64,000 nucleotides of DNA from Chitinophaga sp. H8 (lineage in GTDB: Bacteria; Bacteroidota; Bacteroidia; Chitinophagales; Chitinophagaceae), in NCBI RefSeq assembly GCF_040567655.1, contig NZ_JBEXAC010000002.1, positions 1,364,001 to 1,428,000 on the forward strand, read 5' to 3'. Numbering within the stretch: the stretch's first letter is position 1; the number at the start of each line of letters is the position of its first letter. Below, piece by piece: positions 1 through 7,697 of the stretch. The position numbers were made by a program, and so were the translations under genes. The notes below the pieces were generated by a model, which was not told the DNA's origin, did not search any database, and saw only the letters and a list, made by a program, of their open reading frames with translations.

Positions 1-1634
1 TAAATAAATACACCACGATGCTAACGGACAGCAGTTATAGCGGGCAGGTAACGGTGCATACGGACAGTACTGCTGAAAATGGGCTGCCTTCCATTGCACA
101 ATATATCAAAAGGGTATTCCTGATCAGTGATAATGACGCATATAACCGGTTGTATGAATTTGTGGGCCAGCAAACCATCCATGAGCAGTTGTGGCGTAAA
201 GGTTATCCTGATATGCGTATTGTAAGGCGTTTTATGCCATTGGATGAAACAGAAAACCGTCATACCAACGCGATACGGTTTGTAAGTGGTGGGCAAACGC
301 TCTATGAGCAGGCCCCTGCGGTAAGTAACCTGACTTATGATTTCAGCAAAAAGATCGAGATAGGCAGTGGATATTGGGATAAAAATGATAAGCTGGTGTT
401 GGGTCCTATGGATTTTACCCGGCATAATAATGCGCCGCTGCAGGACCTGCAGCAGCTATTGCAGTTGGTACTATTTCCGGAGTCGGTACCAGCATCGCAG
501 CGGTTTGATCTTACGGCTGCAGATTACCGGTTTTTGTACCGGTATATGTCGGAATACCCTGGAGAGTCGCGTTATCCTAAGTATGATACGGCAGAATACT
601 TTGACAGTTATACCAAGTTTTTCCTGTTTAAAGCGGGTAAGCGCAAGATCCCCGATTACCTGCGTGTATTTAATAAAACGGGGTGGTCTTATGGGTTTTT
701 AACGGATGTAGCTTATATCGTTGATTTTAAGCACCAGGTGGAGTTTATGCTCAGTGGTACTGTATATGTAAACCGGGATGAGGTACTGAATGATAACCGG
801 TATGAATATGAAGAAGAGGGCTATCCATTTTTTAAGGAGATAGGCGCAATAGTGTATGCCGATGAGTTGCAACGGAAAAGAGCATACCGGCCGGATCTCA
901 GTGCATTTAAGCTTACTTATCCTGAGCCGGAGGTGACGTATAGCCATGGCGGCATTATCCGGGGAGATACTACCCGTCGTACGCTGGCGCTGGTATTTAC
1001 AGCAGATGAGTTTGCCGATGGCGCCCCACAGATACTGGCCACCTTAAAAAAGCACCGGGCAAAAGGGGCGTTTTTTCTGACGGGAAATTTTTACCGGAAC
1101 CGTGCCTTTGCGGGAATAATACGTCAGTTGAAAGCAGGAGGGCATTATTTAGGGCCGCATTCTGACCAGCATTTGCTGTATTGTGACTGGACGCGCCGGG
1201 ATAGTTTACTGGTAACGAAAAAGCAGTTTACGGATGATCTGCATGCCTGTTATGCCGCGATGGCACAGCGGGGTATTCAGCAGCGTGATGCGTCTTTTTT
1301 CCTGCCACCGTATGAGTGGTATAATGACACTATTGCCGCCTGGACAAATGAGCTGGGGCTACAGCTGGTAAACTTTACACCCGGTACCCGGAGTAATGCT
1401 GATTACACCTATCCGGAGATGGGGAAACAATACCGCAACAGCCAGTCAATATTCCAGTCGGTCACTGCCTATGAACAGGAGCAACCGGCAGGGTTAAACG
1501 GGTTTTTGTTATTAACACATCTGGGTACGGACCGGCGCCGGAAAGATAAGTTTTACACACACCTGGATAAATTATTGACTTATTTAGAACAACGGGGCTA
1601 CAAATTTGTATCTATAGAAGAATTGTTGCAATAA
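1..1634 (+). CDS. Serine hydrolase (class A beta-lactamase-like) fused to polysaccharide deacetylase, 5' end missing
   Basis: The reading frame is open to the left edge, so the gene begins outside the window; the first ATG is at 18, and residues below are counted from it. Residues 1-300 resemble a penicillin-binding/class A beta-lactamase fold: an S-D-N triad at 37-39 and a K-T-G box at 220-222. The S-x-x-K nucleophile should lie upstream. Residues about 320-538 form a NodB-type polysaccharide deacetylase domain: motif 1 reads T-A-D-E (328-331) instead of T-F-D-D, motif 2 is H-S-D-Q-H (381-385), and the usual Arg of motif 3 is replaced (L-P-P-Y). The protein probably acts on peptidoglycan or another surface glycan in the periplasm or outside the cell. 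Whether the deacetylase half is active is uncertain. The fused architecture is clear; the substrate is inferred. Confidence 0.8.
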   Translation, partial: NKYTTMLTDSSYSGQVTVHTDSTAENGLPSIAQYIKRVFLISDNDAYNRLYEFVGQQTIHEQLWRKGYPDMRIVRRFMPLDETENRHTNAIRFVSGGQTLYEQAPAVSNLTYDFSKKIEIGSGYWDKNDKLVLGPMDFTRHNNAPLQDLQQLLQLVLFPESVPASQRFDLTAADYRFLYRYMSEYPGESRYPKYDTAEYFDSYTKFFLFKAGKRKIPDYLRVFNKTGWSYGFLTDVAYIVDFKHQVEFMLSGTVYVNRDEVLNDNRYEYEEEGYPFFKEIGAIVYADELQRKRAYRPDLSAFKLTYPEPEVTYSHGGIIRGDTTRRTLALVFTADEFADGAPQILATLKKHRAKGAFFLTGNFYRNRAFAGIIRQLKAGGHYLGPHSDQHLLYCDWTRRDSLLVTKKQFTDDLHACYAAMAQRGIQQRDASFFLPPYEWYNDTIAAWTNELGLQLVNFTPGTRSNADYTYPEMGKQYRNSQSIFQSVTAYEQEQPAGLNGFLLLTHLGTDRRRKDKFYTHLDKLLTYLEQRGYKFVSIEELLQ

Positions 1635-1696
1635 AGTTGCACGCTTTTTGCGGCGATAGTATATAGTTGACCATCAGCACATAATGCATTTTCGCA

Positions 1697-1704
1697 TAAT
1701 TTTG
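1697..1704 (+). promoter_or_regulatory. Candidate -7 promoter element TAATTTTG for the fatty acid hydroxylase gene
   Basis: This is an exact match to the Bacteroidota TAnnTTTG element, ending 17 nt before the ATG at 1722. No TTG is seen at the ideal -33 spacing; the nearest is at 1667-1669. Confidence 0.5.
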
Positions 1705-1721
1705 TATAAACCTGGGTAGTC

Positions 1722-2405
1722 ATGAAGTTTGATAAGATTAAGAATAAGGGACAGGCAAGGTTGTTTGAGAGCCAGCATCTGGAAATGCTTACCAAAACGC
1801 ATCCATTGGTGATCTGGGGCATGTATCTGCCTGTCATTGGCTATATGCTTTATTATAGTCACAGCACATTAGGTTACAGTATCGGCAAAGTAGCATTGGT
1901 ATTTATAGGCGCCATGCTTTTCTGGTCTTTCTTTGAGTATATCATGCATCGTTTTATGTTTCACTTCAGCAGTGATAGTCCCCGTTTGCAGCGGATTATC
2001 TATGTGATGCACGGGAATCATCATGAGTATCCGCGGGACAAGCAGCGTTTATTTATGCCACCTGTTCCGAGTCTGATCCTGGCATCTGTCATCTTTGCAC
2101 TGATGTACCTTTTTATGGGGCCGGTTACGTTTATGTTCTTTCCTGGTTTTATGCTGGGCTATCTCATTTATGGCAGCATGCATTATGCCATTCATGCCTG
2201 GAATCCTCCTATAAAACTATTGAAGCCGTTATGGCGTAATCATCACCTGCATCATTATAAAAGCGATGAGAAGGGATTTGGTGTAAGTTCTGCAGTGTGG
2301 GACAGGGTATTCGGTACTTTCTTTGATCTGGAAGTGGAGAAAGAGGATAAGGAGAAGGTCCGGCAACTGATGTTTGAGAAAAAAAGGGAGAACACGCCTA
2401 TCTGA
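1722..2405 (+). CDS. Fatty acid hydroxylase / sterol desaturase family protein
   Basis: This 227-residue integral membrane protein carries the eight-histidine di-iron signature of the fatty acid hydroxylase superfamily. Visible pieces, in order, are H-R-F-M-F-H, H-G-N-H-H-E, M-H-Y-A-I-H and R-N-H-H-L-H-H-Y. Hydrophobic segments lie at about 30-75 and 110-150. The length fits bacterial fatty acid 2-hydroxylase-like enzymes, which hydroxylate acyl chains of sphingolipids or other lipids. Chitinophagaceae commonly make such lipids, so that substrate is plausible but inferred. The gene is monocistronic, with its own promoter box and a terminator hairpin that overlaps the stop codon. Confidence 0.85.
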   Translation: MKFDKIKNKGQARLFESQHLEMLTKTHPLVIWGMYLPVIGYMLYYSHSTLGYSIGKVALVFIGAMLFWSFFEYIMHRFMFHFSSDSPRLQRIIYVMHGNHHEYPRDKQRLFMPPVPSLILASVIFALMYLFMGPVTFMFFPGFMLGYLIYGSMHYAIHAWNPPIKLLKPLWRNHHLHHYKSDEKGFGVSSAVWDRVFGTFFDLEVEKEDKEKVRQLMFEKKRENTPI

Positions 2406-2420
2406 TAGGTGCGTTTTTAT
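2395..2420 (+). terminator. Rho-independent terminator overlapping the hydroxylase stop codon
   Basis: A seven-pair stem (CGCCTAT with ATAGGTG, one G-U pair) and a 3-nt loop are followed by CGTTTTTATTTA. The TGA stop at 2403-2405 lies in the hairpin. Confidence 0.6.
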
Positions 2421-2424
2421 TTAT

Positions 2425-2763
2425 TTACCAGCGTTCTTCATCATCGGGGAGGTTGGTATTTTTGAATGTTTCGCGGGATTTAATTTTTTGTAGCTGCCTT
2501 TCGATAATGAGGGCAGCTATTTTTTTATAGGGAGCTGTGACGGATACATCATCCAGGATATGTCTTACTTTATTTTCCGGGATATCGAGGCGGTAGAGTA
2601 AGAATACGAATTGCTGGAAGTTGCGGCTGATCAGTAGTTCCAATCTTTCTGCCAACAGTTCTTCCAGCAATTCGGCACTGATGTGCTGAGGTACGGCTAC
2701 CTCAAAAGTTTCCTGTGCCCAGCGGGCGGTTTCTTCTAAATGATGATCAGGCATATTGGCCAT
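2425..2763 (-). CDS. Uncharacterised 112-residue protein, coupled to the gene before it
   Basis: I do not recognise a named family. The protein is small, soluble and mostly alpha-helical, with Glu/Leu-rich helices at about 5-55, no signal peptide and no cysteines. A segment at about 55-90 reads like a compact helical bundle. The start codon overlaps the stop codon of the upstream 313-residue gene by one base (TAATG), so the two are very likely translationally coupled. The conserved small size and coupling suggest a real gene. Function unknown. Confidence 0.7.
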   Translation of the reverse strand: MANMPDHHLEETARWAQETFEVAVPQHISAELLEELLAERLELLISRNFQQFVFLLYRLDIPENKVRHILDDVSVTAPYKKIAALIIERQLQKIKSRETFKNTNLPDDEERW

Positions 2764-3704
2764 TACTTCATTTGTTTAATCTTGTAGGAAGCATTGGTCA
2801 CCACTTTTACCGGCACTTTCAGGTCCTTCCTTAATTTTTTGGCTTTATTTCTTTTGTAGGTATACTCCCCCTTCATTTCTGTATTCTGCACACAGATGCT
2901 GGGTAGTCCGCTGCTACGGTTGATCAGGTAATTACTTTGCATATCGCCGGAAATTTCAGCAGTAGCGAGCATACCATCTTCCAGGGTAAATTGTTCCAGT
3001 TTGTCTGTTTTGATTTTGCCGGTAGCGCTTACCTTGGCTGTTTGGCTATCCCAGCTCTGGAGGTTCCAGTACAGGTCCATCCGTCCTACCAGGCCGGTGC
3101 GGAGGGGGAAGCTTTCTTCCCATTGGGTACCGGATTTAATGCCGTGTACCGGGTACATGATCAGTAATTGTTCCAGCCAGGAGCGGAAGGCATCTACCCC
3201 AAACTGGTCTTTCATGATTTTCTCATAAGCCTCAATTTCATCCTTCTTCAGTTTGTCAAAAGCCACGAATGAGTTTTCGAGGATCTTATCGAGTCCGTCA
3301 ATTTTATTGATGATGCCGGTAGGTTGTAGTTCAACAGTAAAAGGTTGTTCCAGTACTCTTTTCAGGGCATCCTGGAAGGGTTCTTTATCGTTGGCTACTT
3401 TGGCATCCACAAAAATATTATGGTTTTTGGCGTTGAAGTTGAATTTGAGGTCTTTATAGCGGAAAGTCAGGGTGGCTTTACCCGCGTTCAAATCGGTTAC
3501 TTCCATGGATATCATGGTGTTATAATCGCGGGTATTGCGGCGCATCACATCATCTACAGTCATATACGTTTCTGTACGGCTTTTCTGTTCCAGTTCAAAC
3601 AGTTCCCCTTTATTGAAATGGTACCCCAGTTCTACAAATTCCTGTGCGAAGGTGGCTATAGAGATAGCACATCCCAATGCCATCAGTCCAAAAAATTTCT
3701 TCAT
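2763..3704 (-). CDS. Secreted protein of unknown function (DUF6263-like)
   Basis: The 313 residues begin with a clear signal peptide (M-K-K, hydrophobic core, cleavage near A-T-F-A-Q at about 20). The mature part is rich in beta strands: an early Y-H-F-N-K-G-E segment, several stretches of alternating hydrophobics, and a basic K/R-rich segment near the C terminus. This resembles the DUF6263 lipocalin/YceI-like periplasmic proteins of Bacteroidota, a family-level guess from memory. It lies 18 bp downstream of the TIGR02757 gene and overlaps the next gene by one base, so the three probably form one transcript. No catalytic motif is visible. Confidence 0.7.
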   Translation of the reverse strand: MKKFFGLMALGCAISIATFAQEFVELGYHFNKGELFELEQKSRTETYMTVDDVMRRNTRDYNTMISMEVTDLNAGKATLTFRYKDLKFNFNAKNHNIFVDAKVANDKEPFQDALKRVLEQPFTVELQPTGIINKIDGLDKILENSFVAFDKLKKDEIEAYEKIMKDQFGVDAFRSWLEQLLIMYPVHGIKSGTQWEESFPLRTGLVGRMDLYWNLQSWDSQTAKVSATGKIKTDKLEQFTLEDGMLATAEISGDMQSNYLINRSSGLPSICVQNTEMKGEYTYKRNKAKKLRKDLKVPVKVVTNASYKIKQMK

Positions 3705-3722
3705 TGCAGTATTATTATTTTA

Positions 3723-4496
3723 TCAAACATACTTTTCTATTACGCCTAATCCAAATAAAGCAAAGTCATATTTTGCCGGATCTTCGGGATCAAGTTGTCT
3801 TAGCTGGGCTGTGAGCTCCAAAGCGGTGCGCCAGTCGGCCTTGGCTTCTTGTATCAGCCCCAGTCTGGCAGCCACTCTGGCCACATGCACATCTACCGGG
3901 CATATTAATTGTGCCGGTGAGATGTGTTCCCATACTCCAAAATCCACGCCACAATCATCTTTCCTGACCATCCAGCGCAAATACATGTTCAGCCGTTTGC
4001 AGGCGGAGTTTTTAGCAGGAGTAGAGACGTGTTTGGTGGTTCTGTCCGGGTGTTCCAGTGCAAAGAACACTTTACGGAAGCCGGTCAATGCTTTCTCTAT
4101 GTTTTCATCTTCCGGCACGAGGTGAGCGCTGAAGGCAAATTCGAGGGAAGTAACATTGGTATAGTAATGCTGGAGGAATTCTACGAAATACAGGAGGTCC
4201 AGACCGTTAAAAGTTCTGTGGGCAAAGGACATGAGTTTTATCCGTTCTCTCGGTTGATGGTGCCGGATATAGTCATACGGAGCATTGTCCATATAGTTGA
4301 GCAGTTCCGTACATTTATTAATGATACTGGTACGGTTACCCCAGGCCAGGATAGCAGCAAACAGTCCTGCAATTTCAATATCCTGCAGCTGACTAAACCG
4401 GTGCGGAATACAAATAGGATCGTTTGCGATAAAATCCGGATGGTTGTAATAGGCCGCCTTTGCATTCAAGAAATCCTTCAGTTGTTGGACCTTCAT
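3723..4496 (-). CDS. TIGR02757 (DUF2400) family protein
   Basis: The 257 residues match the TIGR02757 family, found across Bacteroidota and some other bacteria. Recognisable features are the N-terminal Y-Y-N-H-P-D-F-I-A-N-D-P-I-C-I-P-H-R-F segment, the A-A-I-L-A-W-G-N-R motif, and a C-terminal C-P-V-D-V-H-V-A-R-V-A-R segment followed by a helical stretch. The latter resembles helix-hairpin-helix DNA glycosylases, so a DNA-related role has been suspected for the family; that is inference. It is first in a likely three-gene minus-strand operon. Confidence 0.85.
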   Translation of the reverse strand: MKVQQLKDFLNAKAAYYNHPDFIANDPICIPHRFSQLQDIEIAGLFAAILAWGNRTSIINKCTELLNYMDNAPYDYIRHHQPRERIKLMSFAHRTFNGLDLLYFVEFLQHYYTNVTSLEFAFSAHLVPEDENIEKALTGFRKVFFALEHPDRTTKHVSTPAKNSACKRLNMYLRWMVRKDDCGVDFGVWEHISPAQLICPVDVHVARVAARLGLIQEAKADWRTALELTAQLRQLDPEDPAKYDFALFGLGVIEKYV

Positions 4497-4552
4497 AAGA
4501 TAAAATAGTTGCCGTATATAACGGTCAGGTATATGGTTAATATAATAGTAAC

Positions 4553-4594
4553 AAAGTAAGTGCCGGACAGGCGTTGCTATCCGGCATTTACTTT
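4553..4594 (-). terminator. Terminator of the cystathionine gamma-synthase gene
   Basis: A long stem pairs 4553-4567 with 4580-4594, with one mismatch, around GTGCCGGA/TCCGGCAT. It begins at the stop codon of the minus-strand gene and is followed on that strand by TTACTTTGTTACTATTAT. Confidence 0.7.
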
Positions 4595-5735
4595 ACAGTT
4601 CGATTGCTTTTTTAAGATCTGCGATAAGGTCTTCTGCATCTTCAATGCCCACGCTCAGCCGGATCAGTGAATCTGCCAGTCCGTTTTTGATACGTTCTTC
4701 TCTGGGGATGGAAGCATGTGTCATGCTGGCGGGGTGTCCGATAAGGGACTCCACACCTCCCAGGGATTCTGCCAATGAAAACAGTTTGGTATTGCTCAGT
4801 ACTTTGTTGGCCGCCTCCAGGCTATCGTTTTTAAGTGTAAACGACATCATGCCACCGAAGCCACGCATCTGTTTTTTAGCGATATCATGGTTAGGGTGGT
4901 CTTCAAAACCTGCCCAGTATACTTTTTCCACTTTAGGGTGATTGCGGAGGAAGTGTGCCACCTCCACACCATTTTCGCAGTGGCGTTGCATGCGTACATG
5001 CAGGGTTTTAAGCCCGCGTAGCACCAGGAAGCAGTCCTGAGGGCCGGGCACGGCACCGCAGCTGTTTTGAATAAAGTAAAGTTGTTGTGCCAGGTCGTCC
5101 TGCTTTACGATTACCACACCGTGTACCACATCACTATGCCCGCCGATATATTTGGTAGCCGAATGCACTACGATATCGGCTCCGAGGTCCAGTGGATTTT
5201 GCAGGTAAGGAGATGCAAAAGTGTTGTCTACGCACAGCAGCAGATTATTTTGTCTGGCAATCTGTGCACAGGCGGCGATATCAATGATATTCAGGAGCGG
5301 ATTGGTAGGTGTTTCGATCCAAATCAGTTTGGTATTAGCATTAATATGCGCTTTTATTTGCTGCGCATCCTGCATATTGATGAAATGGAATTTAATACCG
5401 TAGCGTTCAAACACTTTCGTAAATATGCGATAGGTACCCCCGTAGAGGTCACTGGAAGCGATTACTTCGTTGCCGGGGCTGAGGAGTTTCATTACAGCAT
5501 CCGTAGCTGCCAGTCCGCTTCCGAAGGAGATGCCATGTGTGCCATTTTCCACTGCCGCCAGGGCATCCTGAAGTGCATCCCTGGTAGGGTTTTGCGTACG
5601 TGCGTATTCATAGCCTTTATGCTGGCCGGGAGCAGTTTGCACATAAGTGGATGTTTGAAAAATGGGCGTCATAATGGCTCCTGTAGATGGGTCGGGAGCT
5701 ACACCTGCGTGTATGAGTTTCGTTCCTAGCTTCAT
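4593..5735 (-). CDS. metB: Cystathionine gamma-synthase/lyase (trans-sulfuration PLP enzyme)
   Basis: This 380-residue Cys/Met metabolism PLP-dependent enzyme shows the usual landmarks: T-P-I-F-Q-T-S-T-Y near 25-35, Y-E-Y-A-R-T-Q-N-P-T-R near 45, F-G-S-G-L-A-A-T near 72, the D-N-T-F-A-S-P-Y cofactor motif, and the Schiff-base lysine in H-S-A-T-K-Y-I-G-G-H-S-D. It joins or cleaves cystathionine in methionine/cysteine interconversion. Sequence alone does not separate synthase (MetB) from gamma-lyase (CGL/MccB); the symbol is tentative. It is a single-gene unit with its own promoter box, a roughly 140-nt structured leader and a terminator. The leader suggests post-transcriptional control. Confidence 0.88.
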   Translation of the reverse strand: MKLGTKLIHAGVAPDPSTGAIMTPIFQTSTYVQTAPGQHKGYEYARTQNPTRDALQDALAAVENGTHGISFGSGLAATDAVMKLLSPGNEVIASSDLYGGTYRIFTKVFERYGIKFHFINMQDAQQIKAHINANTKLIWIETPTNPLLNIIDIAACAQIARQNNLLLCVDNTFASPYLQNPLDLGADIVVHSATKYIGGHSDVVHGVVIVKQDDLAQQLYFIQNSCGAVPGPQDCFLVLRGLKTLHVRMQRHCENGVEVAHFLRNHPKVEKVYWAGFEDHPNHDIAKKQMRGFGGMMSFTLKNDSLEAANKVLSNTKLFSLAESLGGVESLIGHPASMTHASIPREERIKNGLADSLIRLSVGIEDAEDLIADLKKAIEL

Positions 5736-5781
5736 GCCTCGAAGTGTTTTATAATGAATAAAGTTGTATTCGTACTATTCA

Positions 5782-5840
5782 GGTGGATGGTCAGCCATTG
5801 GCTGGTTATGCACATACACCATAATTAATTGCTGGCAGCC
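5782..5840 (-). promoter_or_regulatory. Structured mRNA leader of the met gene (candidate cis-regulatory RNA)
   Basis: On the minus strand the leader folds into an outer stem (5813-5820 with 5782-5789, 7 of 8 pairs) enclosing a perfect hairpin CAGCC-AAT-GGCTG (5804-5792). A second GGCTG at 5840-5836 could pair with the same CAGCC, giving two exclusive folds. I could not match it to a known SAM riboswitch class by eye. Confidence 0.45.
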
Positions 5841-5884
5841 TGTAATTTAACTAAACTACTTTAAAAGTTGGGTGTTAAGCCTGC

Positions 5885-5892
5885 CAAAGGTA
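5885..5892 (-). promoter_or_regulatory. Candidate -7 element TACCTTTG of the met gene
   Basis: Exact TAnnTTTG match on the minus strand. It predicts transcription from about 5880, leaving a leader of about 145 nt before the ATG at 5735. No TTG is evident at -33. Confidence 0.5.
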
Positions 5893-6155
5893 CATATTCT
5901 GTTTTTTTCCTGTATACATCTGAATATATATAGATAGTTATCACTTGTTTAGGTAGGGATTTTGTTGTTCAGGACCCGGAAGATAGCAGGTGTACGTACA
6001 AATACTTATGATAAAAAAGGTATATATACAGGTAATTTGCTATAGATATTTGTTCAAATTAGCAGTAATTATCGTGATACGGCCGGAATCCTTACGGTTA
6101 CGAACATTTTTACAGCGTTCACCAAAAGCGTAATACCCCCTATATTGATTCGCCT
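5893..6155. other. Gene-free, AT-rich spacer
   Basis: No credible open reading frame, tRNA or strong hairpin is visible between the met promoter and the candidate small-RNA unit to its right. Confidence 0.5.
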
Positions 6156-6163
6156 TACATTTG
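6156..6163 (+). promoter_or_regulatory. Orphan -7 element TACATTTG facing an orphan terminator
   Basis: Exact TAnnTTTG match on the plus strand, 35 nt before a plus-facing terminator hairpin and with no plus-strand gene nearby. A transcript of about 60 nt would result. Confidence 0.3.
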
Positions 6164-6197
6164 TTAAGGTTTTTCATAGGATATGGTTAAAATTCTT

Positions 6198-6229
6198 AGG
6201 GCGGTATTCTTACCGCCCTTTCCTTTTTT
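6198..6229 (+). terminator. Orphan plus-strand terminator
   Basis: The perfect stem AGGGCGGTA / TACCGCCCT with a TTCT loop (6198-6219) is followed by TTCCTTTTTT. No protein gene on the plus strand ends here. It may end a short RNA begun at the TACATTTG box just upstream. Confidence 0.65.
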
Positions 6230-6237
6230 ACGAAATG

Positions 6238-6268
6238 AAAAACGGCAGCCATACCACTACAGCTGCCG
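6238..6268 (-). terminator. Terminator of the DUF2911 gene
   Basis: On the minus strand, CGGCAGC pairs with GCTGCCG (6268-6262 with 6249-6243), followed by TTTTTCATTTC. It lies 28 bp past the stop codon. Confidence 0.7.
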
Positions 6269-6296
6269 ATAATCCGGTAAATATATTCAGGTAAGA

Positions 6297-6914
6297 TTAG
6301 TTTCTCGTTGGTTTAGCTGATGCCGTAGCAGGCTGTGCCCACTTAATAGGCAGGGTTACATTGATTTTATCCCAGGCCATCACGAGGTTAGCCCCTGTAC
6401 CTGTTTCCGCCTTTTCAAATGTCATGGTAAATGATTCTACCGGCGCTTCCTGTGTACTTACGTTCAGGTCTGTTCTCAGCACATCCTTGTTTTTATCGTA
6501 CTTATAGGCGCCCCAGATATCTGTGTCCCGGTTTAAAATGATGGTCCACTTCTGTTCAGTAGGGATGGCATACATGGTATAGCGTCCTTTAGGGATACTT
6601 TTTCCAGCAATGATTACCGGGCGGAAGAACTCTATTTCGGTCGCTTCATTCGCACCGAGGCGCCATATTTTGCCATATTCTTCCAGGTTGCCAAAGATAT
6701 CCCGGCCTTTTTTCTGGGGGCGGCTGTATATTACCCTGGCAACCAGTGTACCTGGCTCTCCTTTTACCTTTACGGTGTAAGGATACATGGGGGGATAGTA
6801 GGCCATATCCATCGGACTGGCATCTACAGGTGGAAGTTTTTTATCCTGTGCCTGGGTAGCCAGACTTATGCTGAATATGCCAATAGTGAGGGCAATACAT
6901 AATTTTTTCATCAT
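6297..6914 (-). CDS. DUF2911 domain protein, exported
   Basis: The 205 residues start with a signal peptide ending near A-T-Q-A-Q (about 22). The mature part matches DUF2911, a Bacteroidota family of beta-rich periplasmic proteins. It shows V-I-Y-S-R-P-x-K-K-G-R-D-I-F-G, then Y-G-K-I-W-R-L-G-A-N-E-A-T-E-I, then S-I-P-K-G-R-Y-T-M-Y-A-I-P, all typical of the family. Biochemical function is not established. The gene stands alone with its own promoter box and terminator. Confidence 0.85.
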   Translation of the reverse strand: MMKKLCIALTIGIFSISLATQAQDKKLPPVDASPMDMAYYPPMYPYTVKVKGEPGTLVARVIYSRPQKKGRDIFGNLEEYGKIWRLGANEATEIEFFRPVIIAGKSIPKGRYTMYAIPTEQKWTIILNRDTDIWGAYKYDKNKDVLRTDLNVSTQEAPVESFTMTFEKAETGTGANLVMAWDKINVTLPIKWAQPATASAKPTRN

Positions 6915-6954
6915 CTGCAGTGCTGTTTATGCTGAATTATAAAGTTTGCGGCCC

Positions 6955-6962
6955 CAAACCTA
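6955..6962 (-). promoter_or_regulatory. Candidate -7 element TAGGTTTG of the DUF2911 gene
   Basis: Exact TAnnTTTG match on the minus strand, 40 nt before the ATG at 6914. Confidence 0.5.
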
Positions 6963-7018
6963 CGCGATTTTAGGGAATCAGGGAAGTTGTGCAGGTGGTT
7001 TTAACAAGGCATTTGGAA

Positions 7019-7600
7019 TTACCCGATAAAATGGCGGGCATGCGCCTGCAAGTCGGGGAAGAAAGTAGTATAACAGGTTTCCAGTGCCGCATAATGTTCT
7101 TCAAAAACCGCATAAGGAACCGTAGCAGGTACGGTAATAAATTTGGCCCGTCGTACAATACCGTTAAAACTGCTGAGGATACCCTGTCTGGTACGGTAGT
7201 TATAGAGCCAGTCGTGTTGTTGCATATAGTGAAACACCTGCCGGAATCTATCCGGTAGTATCGCCATATTGCCGGTTAGTACCTGATATACCCTTGCCGA
7301 GAAAGTTTCCAGGCTTTGAGGAGTAAAGTGCTGAGGATCATTTGCCAGGTAATGATCGTATACGATGTCCATGAATACCGCACCATATAATCCGCAGGTG
7401 GGCCGGAAGAATGCTTTGGCCGCAGCTGTAGCAGGGTGCTGGTCCGTAAACGTATCTATGGAACGGTGTAAGCGGATACCTTGCTGGATAGCATCGTCAT
7501 ATTGCAGGATCTGCTTTCCTTTTACAAAATCCGCAATCATATTGCCCACGATGAGTGACGGATCGTTGAATGATAAGTATGCGTGGGCGAGGAAGTTCAT
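7019..7600 (-). CDS. acpH: Acyl carrier protein phosphodiesterase
   Basis: The 193 residues match the AcpH (ACP phosphodiesterase) family. It opens with M-N-F-L-A-H-A-Y-L-S-F and continues with I-V-G-N-M-I-A-D-F-V-K-G, G-I-x-L-H-R-x-I-D-x-F-T-D-x-H-P and a conserved D-I-V-Y-D-H-Y-L. These His/Asp positions belong to the HD-like metal site. The enzyme removes the 4'-phosphopantetheine arm from holo-ACP. The start codon lies 4 bp from a run of TTAGCTT heptamers, so upstream control regions are squeezed into the repeat. Confidence 0.88.
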   Translation of the reverse strand: MNFLAHAYLSFNDPSLIVGNMIADFVKGKQILQYDDAIQQGIRLHRSIDTFTDQHPATAAAKAFFRPTCGLYGAVFMDIVYDHYLANDPQHFTPQSLETFSARVYQVLTGNMAILPDRFRQVFHYMQQHDWLYNYRTRQGILSSFNGIVRRAKFITVPATVPYAVFEEHYAALETCYTTFFPDLQAHARHFIG

Positions 7601-7603
7601 GGT

Positions 7604-7697
7604 TTAGCTTTTAGCTTGAAAAAGACATTTCAAGGTAAGTAAAACTTTATAATTCGCTCGGGGAGCTAACAGCCAATAGCTAATGGCTAACAGCTTT
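7604..7697. repeat. Short heptamer inverted-repeat element (copy C)
   Basis: Two TTAGCTT units (7604-7617) face five units of the reverse type, CAGCTAA and variants (7663-7697), across a 45-bp loop. The right arm runs into the 3' end of the hydrolase gene and encodes its last residues and stop codon. It belongs to the same 7-bp family as copies at 21136, 32141, 39333 and 54671, but lacks their 10-mer and 11-mer parts. Confidence 0.75.

Noticed and set aside
5834..5885. GGCAGCC/GCCTGCC pairing as part of the met leader
   Set aside because: The distal arm lies inside the predicted -7 promoter box, so it would not be transcribed.
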